From contig NZ_CP013417.1 of NCBI RefSeq assembly GCF_001524445.2, positions 3,968,001-4,032,000 on the forward strand: DNA of 64,000 nucleotides, read 5' to 3'. Of this stretch, positions 55,222 to 63,992 are shown piece after piece. Made by a program: the position numbers and the translations under genes. Numbering within the stretch: the first letter of the stretch is position 1; every line of letters begins with the position of its first letter. The notes below the pieces were generated by a model. The model made no database searches. It had not been told where the DNA came from and worked only from the letters and a program-made list of their open reading frames with translations. Source of the DNA: Burkholderia savannae (lineage in GTDB: Bacteria > Pseudomonadota > Gammaproteobacteria > Burkholderiales > Burkholderiaceae).

Positions 55222-56022
55222 ATGAGCGACACACCGCAGGACTGGAAGAACTACGAAGACTTCGCAGCCGGCATCGACACGAACCGGCTGCCCGCGACGC
55301 AGGCGCTCGCCGGCCGCACGCTGACGTTCGAGCTGCCGAGCGGCGCGTTCGCCGCGAATTTCGTCGACGGCCACACGCTCTCGTGGCGACGCGGCGATGC
55401 GGGCGACACCGACTGGTACGAAGCGATCGAAGTCGCGCCCGACACGTTCTTCGTCGACGTCACGTTCAAGAGCCGGCCGGCCGAGGCGCTGACGCTCGTG
55501 TTCAATACCGCGACGCGGCGCGCGCTCGGCATCCTGTCGCGCATCCGCAGCCGTGACGAAGCAGGCGCGGAGCCGCGCGTCGCGCAGGATTTCCTGGTCG
55601 GCGCGCTCGCGGGCGGCGAGGCCGAGACGGCCAAGGCGGGCGTGTCGGGCGTCGCGCCCGCGCAAACGCGCGACCTGATCGGCACGCGCACGCTGAACGT
55701 CTACAGCCCGAACCATACATACGAACACACGTACCTGAGCTCGACGCGCTACTGCTGGCAATGTCTCGTCGGCGAGCAGCGCGGCCACGGCGACGTCGAT
55801 CTCGCGACGACCTACAAGTTCGCCGACGATCTCTATGTATTCACATTCCGGGAATTCCTGATTCCGGTCGCGTCGGTATTCGTGTTCAACTTCGCGGCCG
55901 GCCGCTCGACGGGCAAATTCCTCGGCGAGACGGGCGACGGCGCGATCTCGAACCAGCCGGCCGGCTCGTTCATCCGCAAACTGTCGCAGACCGTCTATCC
56001 GGACGATGCGCAACCTGTCTGA
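55222..56022 (+). CDS. MoaF-like protein
   Basis: A 266-residue protein of the MoaF family, with two related beta-rich halves: residues of about 26-110 (TLTFELPSGAFAANFVDGHT, TFFVDVTFKSRPAEALTLVF) and about 155-260 (RTLNVYSPNHTYEHTYLSST, YKFADDLYVFTFREFLIPVA). MoaF is encoded in the monoamine-regulated operon of enteric bacteria, where its role is unclear; a lipocalin-like fold that binds a small aromatic ligand is suggested by the beta pattern. Here it lies within an alcohol/aldehyde oxidation operon. Confidence 0.8.
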   Translation: MSDTPQDWKNYEDFAAGIDTNRLPATQALAGRTLTFELPSGAFAANFVDGHTLSWRRGDAGDTDWYEAIEVAPDTFFVDVTFKSRPAEALTLVFNTATRRALGILSRIRSRDEAGAEPRVAQDFLVGALAGGEAETAKAGVSGVAPAQTRDLIGTRTLNVYSPNHTYEHTYLSSTRYCWQCLVGEQRGHGDVDLATTYKFADDLYVFTFREFLIPVASVFVFNFAAGRSTGKFLGETGDGAISNQPAGSFIRKLSQTVYPDDAQPV

Positions 56023-56032
56023 GGAGCACACG

Positions 56033-56425
56033 ATGCGTACCCCTTATCAAATCGTCGCCGATCACTACGCGGCATCCGACCGGCGCGATCCCGCCGCGAT
56101 GATGGCCGACATCGCGCCCTCGATCGAATGGACCGAGATGGCGGGCTTTCCGTGCGCGGGCACGTACCGCAGCGCGGACGAGATCGTCAGCAACGTGTTC
56201 CGGCGCCTAGGCGAAGAGTGGGACGGCTACACGTTCAAGCTCGACGCGCTGCACGACGCGGGCGACACCGTGATCGGCATCGGCCGCTACTCGGGCACCT
56301 ACAAGCGCACCGGCAAATCGTTCGAGTGCCGCGTCGCGCACGTCTGGCGCGTCGAGGCGGGCAAGATCGTGCGCTTCGAGCAGTTCACCGACACGCTGCT
56401 CGTGGCGCGGGCGATGCAGCCGTGA
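56033..56425 (+). CDS. NTF2-like (SnoaL/ketosteroid isomerase-like) protein
   Basis: A 130-residue protein with the NTF2-like cone fold: PYQIVADHYAASDRRDPAAM, APSIEWTEMAGFPCAGTYRS, and AHVWRVEAGKIVRFEQFTDT. Members bind hydrophobic small molecules or isomerise them. GAGGAG lies upstream; the start is 10 bases past the MoaF-like stop, so both are in the operon. Confidence 0.88.
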   Translation: MRTPYQIVADHYAASDRRDPAAMMADIAPSIEWTEMAGFPCAGTYRSADEIVSNVFRRLGEEWDGYTFKLDALHDAGDTVIGIGRYSGTYKRTGKSFECRVAHVWRVEAGKIVRFEQFTDTLLVARAMQP

Positions 56426-56474
56426 ACGCGCATTCGCGCTTCCGTTCAACCGTTCCGTTTTGCATGAGATCTTC

Positions 56475-57980
56475 ATGAACCTGGCCGCTCTCTCGACACA
56501 GCATCAACGCCAATCCGGCTTTCTCGCCCGCCGCCAATTCGGCAACTGGATCGACGGCGGCGCAGCCGAGCCGCGCTCGGGCCGCTATCTGCCCGTGGTC
56601 GATCCCGCGACCGAAATGACGATCGCCGAGGTCGCCGCGAGCGACGCACGCGACGTCGACGCGGCCGTCGCCGCCGCGCGCCGCGCGTTCGATTCGGGCG
56701 ACTGGCCGCGGATGCGGCCCGCGAGCCGCGAGAAGCTGCTTCATCAGCTCGCCGAACTGATCGAGCGGCACGCGGACGAGCTCGCCGCGCTCGAGACGCT
56801 CGAGACCGGCAAGCTCGTCGGCGTCGCGCGCGCGATCGACGTGCTGGGCGGCGCCGAATACGTGCGCTACATGGCGGGCTGGGCGACGAAAATCGAAGGC
56901 TCGACGCTCGACACGTCGATCGCGGTGCCCGCCGACACCGAGTATTTCGCGTACACGCGCCGCGAAGCGGTGGGCGTCGTCGGCGCGATCGTGCCGTGGA
57001 ATTTCCCGCTCGCGATCGCGTTGTGGAAAGTCGCGACGGCGCTCGCGTGCGGCTGCACGGTGGTGCTGAAGCCCTCCGAGGAAACGCCGCTCACTGCGCT
57101 GCGCCTCGGCGAGCTCGCGCAGCAGGCGGGGCTGCCCGACGGCGTGCTGAACATCGTGACGGGCACGGGCGCCGAGGCGGGCGCGGCGCTCGTCGCGCAT
57201 CCGGGCGTCGACAAGATCACGTTCACGGGCTCGGTCGGCGTCGGCCGAGCGATCGGCCACGCGGCCGTCGACCGGATGGCGCGCTTCACGCTCGAGCTCG
57301 GCGGCAAGTCACCGCTCATCGTCTTCGACGACACCGATCCCGACGTTGCCGCGCGGGGCGCCGCGCAAGGAATTTTCTTCAACCAGGGGCAAGTCTGCAC
57401 GGCGGGCTCGCGCGTGTACGTGCAGAAGCGCCACTTCGAGCGCGTCGTTGCCGGCATTGCCGCGGCGGCCGAATCGATGAAGGTCGGCTCGGGCTTCGAT
57501 CCGCACACGCAGATCGGCCCGCTCGTGTCGAAGCGGCACTTCGAGCGCGTGCTCGGCCACGTCGACGCGGCGAAGGAAGAGGGCGCGACGCTCGTCACGG
57601 GCGGCGCACGCGCGCTCGACGGCGGCTATTTCGTGAAGCCGACGGTATTCGTCGACGCGGCGCCCTCGATGCGGATCGTGCGCGAGGAAGTGTTCGGTCC
57701 GGTCGTCACGGTCACGCCGTTCGACACGGTCGACGACGCGGTGCGGCTCGCGAACGACACCGATTTCGGGCTCGCGGCGAGCGTGTGGTCGCAGAACCTG
57801 TCGCTCGTGCATCGCGTCGTGCCGCGCCTGAAGGCGGGCATCGTCTGGGTCAACACGCACAACATGCTCGACAACAACCTGCCGTTCGGCGGATTCAAGC
57901 AATCGGGCTACGGGCGCGAACTCGGCCGCGCGGCGCTCGAGCAGTTCACCGAGCTCAAGTCAGTCTGCATCGCGCATTGA
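56475..57980 (+). CDS. NAD(P)-dependent aldehyde dehydrogenase
   Basis: A 501-residue ALDH. VGAIVPWNFPLAIALWKVAT is the catalytic Asn region, ITFTGSVGVGRAIG the coenzyme-binding turn, LELGGKSPLIV contains the general-base Glu, and FFNQGQVCTAGSRVYV the catalytic Cys (about Cys302). It oxidises the aldehyde made by the GMC enzyme to a carboxylic acid. A TTG five codons upstream is an alternative start, but MNLAALS has GAGAT ahead. Confidence 0.94.
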   Translation: MNLAALSTQHQRQSGFLARRQFGNWIDGGAAEPRSGRYLPVVDPATEMTIAEVAASDARDVDAAVAAARRAFDSGDWPRMRPASREKLLHQLAELIERHADELAALETLETGKLVGVARAIDVLGGAEYVRYMAGWATKIEGSTLDTSIAVPADTEYFAYTRREAVGVVGAIVPWNFPLAIALWKVATALACGCTVVLKPSEETPLTALRLGELAQQAGLPDGVLNIVTGTGAEAGAALVAHPGVDKITFTGSVGVGRAIGHAAVDRMARFTLELGGKSPLIVFDDTDPDVAARGAAQGIFFNQGQVCTAGSRVYVQKRHFERVVAGIAAAAESMKVGSGFDPHTQIGPLVSKRHFERVLGHVDAAKEEGATLVTGGARALDGGYFVKPTVFVDAAPSMRIVREEVFGPVVTVTPFDTVDDAVRLANDTDFGLAASVWSQNLSLVHRVVPRLKAGIVWVNTHNMLDNNLPFGGFKQSGYGRELGRAALEQFTELKSVCIAH

Positions 57981-58166
57981 CGGGCGAACCGGCGCGAACC
58001 GGCGCGCGCCGCGAAGCGGCCGAGCGCCGGCGAAGCACCGAAGCATTGACGCATTGCAGCACCGACGTATCGAAGCGACACCCGAGCAACACCGGAGCAT
58101 CCACGCAGCACCCGAGGGCGCGGCCCGCACGCGGAGCCGCGCCCCACGACAACACCAGGAGACACG

Positions 58167-59426
58167 ATGAAGCCGCTTTTCCCCAACATGAAGCGCACGC
58201 TCGTCGGCGCGTGCATCGGCGCCGCCGGCCTCTTCGCGCAGCACGCGGCGTTCGCGCAGAGCTGCGGGCTCGCGAACGGCAAGCCCGCGGCCGGCGCGCC
58301 GATTCCGATCGGCGCGATCGTCGGCAAGACCGGCCCCGACGATTTCAGCTCGTCGGTGCGGGCGGCCGCCGCGTATTTCAAGTGCGTGAACGCGAACGGC
58401 GGGATCAACGGCCGGCCGGTCCAATACCTCGTCGAAGACGATCAGTGGAATCCGGAAACGGCGTCGCAGGTCGCGTCTAAGCTCGTGCGCGATCGCAAGG
58501 TGCTCGCGCTCGCGGGCAACGCGAGCTTCGTCGAATGCGGCGCGAACGCGAAGTTCTACGAGCAGGAGAACGTGATCGCGATCGCGGGCGTCGGCGTGCC
58601 GCGCGAATGCTATTTCGCGCGCAACTACGTGCCGCTCAACATGGGGCCGCGCCTGTCGATGACGGAAGCCGCGCTGTACGCGAAGCAGCAGTACAAGGCG
58701 ACGCGGATGGTCTGCATCGCGCCGAACATTCCGAGCCTCGGCGCGTGGTCGTGCGAAGGGCCGGCGTTGTGGGGCAAGCAGAATGGCGTGAGCGTCGACA
58801 CGATCGTGATGGACCCCGATTCCGCCGATCCGACCTCGGTCGTGCTGCAGGCGGCGTCGAAGAATCCGCAGGCGATCCTGCTCGGGCTGCCGAAGGGGCT
58901 GATGGTGCCGATCCTGTCGGCCGCCGAGCAGCAGAACCTCGGCCGGCGGATTCATTTCGTGTCGGCGGCGTCCGGCTACGACCTCGGCGTGCCGAAGGCG
59001 ATCGGCCCGTACTGGAAGGGCAACTTCGACGTGAATCTCGAATTCCAGCCGCTCGACGCGCCAACGCCCGACAACCAGAACTGGCTCGCGGTGATGAACA
59101 AGTACGGCGACAAGAAGGACCCGCGCGACACGTTCTCGCAGGCGGGCTATCTCGCCGCGCGGCTCGTGACCGACACGCTGCTGAAGCTGCCCGCGAACCA
59201 GCTCGACCGCGCGCACGTGACGGCCGCGCTGCGCCAGGTGAAGGACTTCCGCAGCGACATCCTGTGCGGCCCGTTCTATGTCGGCGCGGGCGACCGGCAC
59301 AACGCGAACAACGCGGGCCGCATGGCGCAATCGACGGGCTCGGGCTGGAAGACGGCATCGGCCTGCCAGGCGGTCGACGATCCGCAACTCGCCGACATCC
59401 GCGCGGCCGAAAAGAAGATGCACTGA
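58167..59426 (+). CDS. Periplasmic substrate-binding protein of a Liv-type ABC importer
   Basis: A 419-residue type I periplasmic binding protein. A signal peptide (KRTLVGACIGAAGLFAQHAA, cleavage AFA-Q) is followed by the two-lobed Peripla_BP_6 fold: IPIGAIVGKTGPDDFSSSVR, NGGINGRPVQYLVEDDQWNP, AGNASFVECGANAKFYEQEN. Family members bind amino acids, amides, or aromatic and short-chain acids. The ligand here probably belongs to the oxidation pathway encoded upstream. It is preceded by a 186-base gap, and the permease genes follow immediately. Confidence 0.93.
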   Translation: MKPLFPNMKRTLVGACIGAAGLFAQHAAFAQSCGLANGKPAAGAPIPIGAIVGKTGPDDFSSSVRAAAAYFKCVNANGGINGRPVQYLVEDDQWNPETASQVASKLVRDRKVLALAGNASFVECGANAKFYEQENVIAIAGVGVPRECYFARNYVPLNMGPRLSMTEAALYAKQQYKATRMVCIAPNIPSLGAWSCEGPALWGKQNGVSVDTIVMDPDSADPTSVVLQAASKNPQAILLGLPKGLMVPILSAAEQQNLGRRIHFVSAASGYDLGVPKAIGPYWKGNFDVNLEFQPLDAPTPDNQNWLAVMNKYGDKKDPRDTFSQAGYLAARLVTDTLLKLPANQLDRAHVTAALRQVKDFRSDILCGPFYVGAGDRHNANNAGRMAQSTGSGWKTASACQAVDDPQLADIRAAEKKMH

Positions 59427-59430
59427 CGAC

Positions 59431-60309
59431 ATGAACGCAATCGACTTCGTTCCGTATCTGATCTCCGGGCTCGGCGTCGGCGCGGTCTACGCGCTGTCGG
59501 GCGTCGGTCTCGTCGTGCTGTATCGCGCATCGGGCGTGCTGAACTTCGCGTTCGGCGCGACGGGCGCGCTCGGCGCCTACGTCGCGGCCGCGTGCCTCGA
59601 CGCGGACTATCCGCAGACGCTCGCGTGGGGCGCGGCGATCGCCGCGTCGACCGCGGCGTCGCTCGTCTACGGCCTCGTGCTCGCGCCGCGCCTCGCCGGG
59701 CGCGAGCGCGTCGTGCGCAGCGTCGCGACGCTCGGCTTCGCGCTCGTCCTGCTCGGCTTCTGCGAGTGGTATTGGGGCGACACGCCGCGCCGCCTCGTGC
59801 TGCCGACCGACAGCGAAGCGCTCGACTTCGGCGACGTCCGCTTCACGTACACGCGCATCGTCGGCCTCGCGCTCGCATTCGCGATGATGGCGGCGATCGG
59901 CGTCGTGCTCGCGCGCACGCGGCTGGGGCTTCAGATGCGCGCGCTGTCGAACAACCGGCACCTGAGCGGCCTGCTCGGCATTCGCGTGCTGCGCGTCGAC
60001 GTCGCCGCGTGGGTGATCTCCGGCGTGTTCGCGGGCATCACGGGCCTGTTGCTCGCGAACCTCGTGCGCCTGCAGGCGGCGGTGCTCACGTTCCTCGTGA
60101 TCCCGGCGTTCGCCGCGGCGATCGTCGGCCGCCTCGCGTCGCTGCCCGCGACGGTCGCGGCCGGCATCGCGATCGGCCTCGCCGAGGCGCTCGCGATCAC
60201 CGTGCCCGGCTTCGCGCCCTACCGCAGCGCGACGCCGTTCCTGATCGCGCTCGTCGCGATGCTCTTCATCGGCTCCAAATCGATCGGCCACGCCGCGAAC
60301 GAATCATGA
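59431..60309 (+). CDS. Liv-type ABC permease (LivH-like)
   Basis: A 292-residue inner-membrane permease with about eight hydrophobic helices. LISGLGVGAVYALSGVGLVV and RASGVLNFAFGATGALGAYV are the LivH N-terminal signature; RTRLGLQMRALSNNRHLSGL contains the EAA-like coupling loop that contacts the ATPase. It starts four bases after the binding-protein stop and overlaps the next permease gene (ATGA). Confidence 0.94.
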   Translation: MNAIDFVPYLISGLGVGAVYALSGVGLVVLYRASGVLNFAFGATGALGAYVAAACLDADYPQTLAWGAAIAASTAASLVYGLVLAPRLAGRERVVRSVATLGFALVLLGFCEWYWGDTPRRLVLPTDSEALDFGDVRFTYTRIVGLALAFAMMAAIGVVLARTRLGLQMRALSNNRHLSGLLGIRVLRVDVAAWVISGVFAGITGLLLANLVRLQAAVLTFLVIPAFAAAIVGRLASLPATVAAGIAIGLAEALAITVPGFAPYRSATPFLIALVAMLFIGSKSIGHAANES

Positions 60310-61355
60310 AAACGCCTCTCGCCTTTGCCGAGCCGCCGCGCCGCGCGGCCGCACGCGTCCGACCGCGCGGCGCGCGCATCCCGCTCGCCGCGACGCTCGG
60401 CACGCTCGCCGCGATCGCGCTCGTCGTGCCCGCCGTCGCCGACGCGTACTGGATCAAGACGCTGACGTCCGCGCTGACGATCAGCATCGCCGCCGCCGGC
60501 GTTGCGCTGCTGTATCGGCAGCTCGGGCTCGTGTGCCTGTCGCAGCATGCGCTGCTCGGCGTCGGCGGCTGGGTCGCGCTCAGGCTCGCGCATCTCGGCG
60601 TGCCGTTCGAGCTTTGCATGATCGCGGGCGCCGTGGGCGGCAGCGCGATCGGCATGATCGCCGGGCTGCCCGCTTTGCGCCTGCGCGGCCTCTATCTCGC
60701 GCTCGTCACGCTGATGATGGCGGGCGGGTTTCAGGTCGTCGTGTCCGCGATCGGCTTCCCGGACGGCGGCGACGGCTTCACCGGCCATCTATCGTTCGGC
60801 GCGCGGCAGATGATGGCGCGGCCGCTCTTTGGTCAGAGCGACGCCGCGTATTTCCGCTACGTCGCCGCGTGGGCCGCGCTCGCGTTCGCGCTGATCGAGC
60901 TGCATCGCCGCTCGAAAGCGGGGCGCTCGTGGGCGCTGATCCGGCGCGGCGAGACGACCGCGCTCGCGGCGGGCGTGAACGTCGTCCTCTATCAAACGTG
61001 GGCGTTCGGGCTCGCGGGGCTGCTCGCCGGGCTGTCGGGCGGCTTGCTCGCCGGCACAGTCGGCCAGCTCGACGGGCGCGCGTTCGCCGCGTCCGAATCG
61101 GTGCTGCTGTTCGCGCTGTCGGTCGTGGGCGGCGTCTATCACTGGTTCGGTGCGCTGATCACCGGGCTCCTGCTGCGCGCGGTGCCCGCGCTCCTGACCG
61201 ATTTCGGGGTGAACGGCTATCTCGCGATGATCTTCTTCGGCGCCGCGCTGCTGCATGCGCTGATCACCGCGCCCGCCGGCATCGCCGGGCAGCTTGCCGG
61301 GCTCGCGTCGCGGATCGCGCACGCGTTGCGCCCCCGCGACGGAGGCGCGCGATGA
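60306..61355 (+). CDS. Liv-type ABC permease (LivM-like)
   Basis: A 349-residue permease. Hydrophobic helices include AATLGTLAAIALVVPAVADA and ISIAAAGVALLYRQLGLVCL; SKAGRSWALIRRGETTALAA is the LivM coupling loop. It pairs with the LivH-like subunit to form the channel. Start and stop overlap the neighbours in ATGA, a tightly coupled operon. Confidence 0.94.
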   Translation: MKTPLAFAEPPRRAAARVRPRGARIPLAATLGTLAAIALVVPAVADAYWIKTLTSALTISIAAAGVALLYRQLGLVCLSQHALLGVGGWVALRLAHLGVPFELCMIAGAVGGSAIGMIAGLPALRLRGLYLALVTLMMAGGFQVVVSAIGFPDGGDGFTGHLSFGARQMMARPLFGQSDAAYFRYVAAWAALAFALIELHRRSKAGRSWALIRRGETTALAAGVNVVLYQTWAFGLAGLLAGLSGGLLAGTVGQLDGRAFAASESVLLFALSVVGGVYHWFGALITGLLLRAVPALLTDFGVNGYLAMIFFGAALLHALITAPAGIAGQLAGLASRIAHALRPRDGGAR

Positions 61356-62074
61356 TCGAAATCTCGAACCTGACCGTGCAGTTCGGCGGCACGCGCGTGA
61401 TCGACGCGCTGGACGCGACGCTCGACGCGCCAATCTGCGGGCTGATCGGCCCGAACGGCGCGGGCAAGACGACGCTGCTCAACGTGCTGAGCGGCTTTCT
61501 GCGGCCGCGCGCGGGCAGCGTCGCGCTCGACGGCCGCGCGCTGCTCGCGCTCTCCGTCACCGAGCGCGTGCGCGCGGGCGTGCGGCGGACGTTCCAGACC
61601 GAACAGATCGTCGAGGACCTGAGCGTCCACGACAACGTGCTCGCGCTCGCCGAGCACGTGATGCCGGCGCTCGCCGCGTGCGACGACACCGTGCGCGCGC
61701 TCGAGCTCGTCGGCCTCGCCGACGTCGCGCACGTGCCGGGCGCGGCGCTCAACCTGTATCAGCGCCGGATGCTCGAGCTCGGCAAGGCGCTCGTCGGCGA
61801 GCCGCGCCTGCTGCTGCTCGACGAGCCGGGCGCGGGCCTGAACGAAGCCGAAGCCGCGCGGCTGCGCGACGTGATCGTTCGCATTCCCGAACTCGTCGGC
61901 GCGCAGGTGCTGCTGATCGATCACGACGTGGACCTGATCGACGCCGTGTGCGAACAGACGCTCGTGCTCGATTTCGGCAAGCGGCTCGCGCTCGGGCCGA
62001 CGCGCGCGGTGCTCGACGATCCGCTCGTGCGCAGCGCGTATCTCGGCAAGGCATTCGATGAGCATGAGGCCTGA
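61352..62074 (+). CDS. ABC importer ATPase (LivG-like)
   Basis: A 240-residue ABC ATPase. Walker A GPNGAGKTTL is at about 34-43, Walker B LLLLDEPGAGL near 150, and the switch His in LLIDHDVDL. The usual LSGGQ signature is replaced by NLYQRRMLELGKAL, in which SxGxQ is not recognisable; LivG proteins often have LSYGQQR, so this is a deviation. It may lean on the LivF-like partner, which has an intact LSGGQ. Confidence 0.9.
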   Translation: MIEISNLTVQFGGTRVIDALDATLDAPICGLIGPNGAGKTTLLNVLSGFLRPRAGSVALDGRALLALSVTERVRAGVRRTFQTEQIVEDLSVHDNVLALAEHVMPALAACDDTVRALELVGLADVAHVPGAALNLYQRRMLELGKALVGEPRLLLLDEPGAGLNEAEAARLRDVIVRIPELVGAQVLLIDHDVDLIDAVCEQTLVLDFGKRLALGPTRAVLDDPLVRSAYLGKAFDEHEA

Positions 62075-62383
62075 AGCGAGGCGGCGAACCGGTGGGCGCG
62101 CGTTGCGGAAAACGTCGCGCGTGATCGCGAACGCGAGCGGCACAAGGCCGGTTTGCGGTTCGCCGCCCGATCGCGCCGCGCCGCGGCGACACGCGACCGG
62201 GCAACTCGAAAAGACGCGCGGCGTCGCGCAACCGGCCGGTCCGCGCTCGACGCACGCGCCACGCCTGACGCGCAACGCGCTTTACCGCCCCGCGGCATTC
62301 GCGGCATTACGCGAGCCCGCGCGGCCGCACGCATGCGGCGCGGCACGCGCGCCGCATCTCAATTGACAAGGAGTCCGACGATC
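62075..62383. other. Spacer between the two ATPase genes, no gene seen
   Basis: 309 bases, unusually long inside an otherwise tightly packed transporter operon. The frame of the next gene stays open upstream from 62153, but the encoded arginine-rich sequence is not ABC-like. ACAAGGAG (62366-62373) is the ribosome binding site for the next gene. Confidence 0.55.
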
Positions 62384-63115
62384 ATGCAGCTCGAAGTGAA
62401 AGACCTCGTCGTCCATCGCGCGAACAAACCCGTGCTGCACGGCGTGTCGCTCACGGTCGCGCCCGGGCGGGTGACGGCGCTCGTCGGCGCGAACGGCGCC
62501 GGCAAATCGACGCTCGTGATGAGCGTCGCGGGCGCGCTGCCCGCGACGTCCGGCGACGTGCTGCTCGACGGCGCGCCGCTCGGCGCGCTGCGGCCCGAGG
62601 CGGTGCGACGTCGCGGGATCGCGGTCGTGCCGGAAGGGCATCGCGTGCTCGGCGAGCTGTCGGTTCGCGACAACCTGCGCGCCGCCGGCGCGTTCCTGTC
62701 TGCGCGGCGGCTCGACGACGCGATCGAACGCGTGCTCGCGATCTTCCCGGAACTGAAGCCGAAGCTCGATGCACGCAGCAACGATCTGTCGGGCGGCCAG
62801 AAACAGATGGTGTGCGTGTCGCAGGCGCTGATCGGCGAACCGCATACGCTCCTCATCGACGAGCTGTCGCTCGGCCTCGCGCCTGCCGTCACGGCGCGCC
62901 TCGCGCGGACCGTCGCGCAGATCGCGAAAGAGGGCGTGGCGGTGCTGCTGATCGAGCAGTTCACGACGATCGCGCTCGCGCTCGCGACCGACGCCTACGT
63001 GCTCGAGCGCGGCCGCGTCGCATTCGCCGGCAGCGCGCAGACGCTGCGCGAGCGGCCGGAGATTCTGCACGGCAGCTATCTTGCATCGAAGGGAAGCGGC
63101 GCGAACGCGGCCTGA
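62384..63115 (+). CDS. ABC importer ATPase (LivF-like)
   Basis: A 243-residue ABC ATPase. Walker A GANGAGKSTL is near 37-46, the LivF-typical GIAVVPEGHRVLGELSVRDN follows, then signature LSGGQKQMVCVSQAL, Walker B TLLIDELSLGLAP and the switch segment LLIEQFTTIAL. It is the second ATPase of the importer and the last gene of the unit. Confidence 0.94.
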   Translation: MQLEVKDLVVHRANKPVLHGVSLTVAPGRVTALVGANGAGKSTLVMSVAGALPATSGDVLLDGAPLGALRPEAVRRRGIAVVPEGHRVLGELSVRDNLRAAGAFLSARRLDDAIERVLAIFPELKPKLDARSNDLSGGQKQMVCVSQALIGEPHTLLIDELSLGLAPAVTARLARTVAQIAKEGVAVLLIEQFTTIALALATDAYVLERGRVAFAGSAQTLRERPEILHGSYLASKGSGANAA

Positions 63116-63132
63116 CGCATCGAAACAGGCGC

Positions 63133-63165
63133 GTCGCCCGGCGCGAAGCGAGCGGGCCGGGCGAC
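63133..63165. terminator. Hairpin between the convergent LivF-like and AraC genes
   Basis: GTCGCCCGGC (63133-63142) and GCCGGGCGAC (63156-63165) form a perfect 10-bp stem with a 13-base loop. There is no T run, so it is a weak or factor-aided terminator at best. Confidence 0.4.
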
Positions 63166-63191
63166 AGCCGACGGCGTGCCGCCCGTGCGGC

Positions 63192-63992
63192 TCAGGGCGA
63201 CGCGCGCCGCCGCACGAACTCGCGCGGCGTCATGCCGTAACGCTGCTTGAAGCTGCGGCAGAAGTGCGCGCTGCTGCTGAAACCCCAACTGAACGCGATT
63301 TCGGAAATGGCGGGCTTCGCCGCGCGTGCGTTGTCGAGCGCCTCCTTGCAGCGCTCGAGCCGGTTCGACCAGATGTAGCGGTCGATCGTCACGCCTTCCT
63401 CCTCGAAGATCCGGTGCAGATAGCGCTTCGAGCAGCGCAGCTCGCGCGCGATCCGGTCGATCGACAGATCGGCGTCGGCGAGGTGGCCCTGGATGTATTG
63501 CTTGACGCGCATCCGCAGCACGGTGGGCAGCGTGACGTGCTCGCCCTGCGCATCGCGCTGCGCGCTCAGCGTCGACACGATCAGGCCGAGAATCGTCTCC
63601 GACAGCGCGGTGCCCGTCGTGCCGGGCAGCGACGGCAATTGTTCGGACAACGATACGAGAAACGACGACAGTAGCGAGAACAGCCCCTTGAGTTCGAATT
63701 CGCGCGCATCGGACGTGTGCAGATCGGGCACCGCGAAGCCGCCTAGCTGCTTGCGCGGGATCTGGATCGCGAGCTGCTCGACGTGCGTCAGGTTCGCGAT
63801 GCTGTACGGCACGCGCGGATCGTACAGGCTCCAGTCGCCCGTGCGAAGCCGGAACACCTTGCCGCGCTGCTCGATTTCGCTCACGCCGCTCAGTTGCAGG
63901 ATCAGCTTGAAGTAGTCGGAGCCGTGATCGTGCAGCGCCGCGACCGGGCGCACGATCCGGTGCGCGGGCGCGGCGATCGTGAACACCCGCAT
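63192..63992 (-). CDS. AraC-family transcriptional regulator (5' end beyond window)
   Basis: At least 266 residues. The C-terminal HTH_18 domain has DADLSIDRIARELRCSKRYL, HRIFEEEGVTIDRYIWSNRL and ISEIAFSWGFSSSAHFCRSF. The N-terminal part (YFKLILQLSGVSEIEQRGKV, LRTGDWSLYDPRVPYSI) resembles the AraC_binding_2 domain of FeaR-type regulators, which are usually about 310-330 residues long. The frame is open to the window edge, so the true start probably lies outside. It is convergent with the catabolic/transport unit, which it may control. Confidence 0.88.
   Translation of the reverse strand: MRVFTIAAPAHRIVRPVAALHDHGSDYFKLILQLSGVSEIEQRGKVFRLRTGDWSLYDPRVPYSIANLTHVEQLAIQIPRKQLGGFAVPDLHTSDAREFELKGLFSLLSSFLVSLSEQLPSLPGTTGTALSETILGLIVSTLSAQRDAQGEHVTLPTVLRMRVKQYIQGHLADADLSIDRIARELRCSKRYLHRIFEEEGVTIDRYIWSNRLERCKEALDNARAAKPAISEIAFSWGFSSSAHFCRSFKQRYGMTPREFVRRRASP

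Noticed and set aside
62153..62383. In-frame upstream extension of the LivF-like gene by 77 residues
   Set aside because: The extra sequence is arginine/alanine-rich with no ABC features; the internal ATG has a strong AAGGAG site and yields a normal-length protein.
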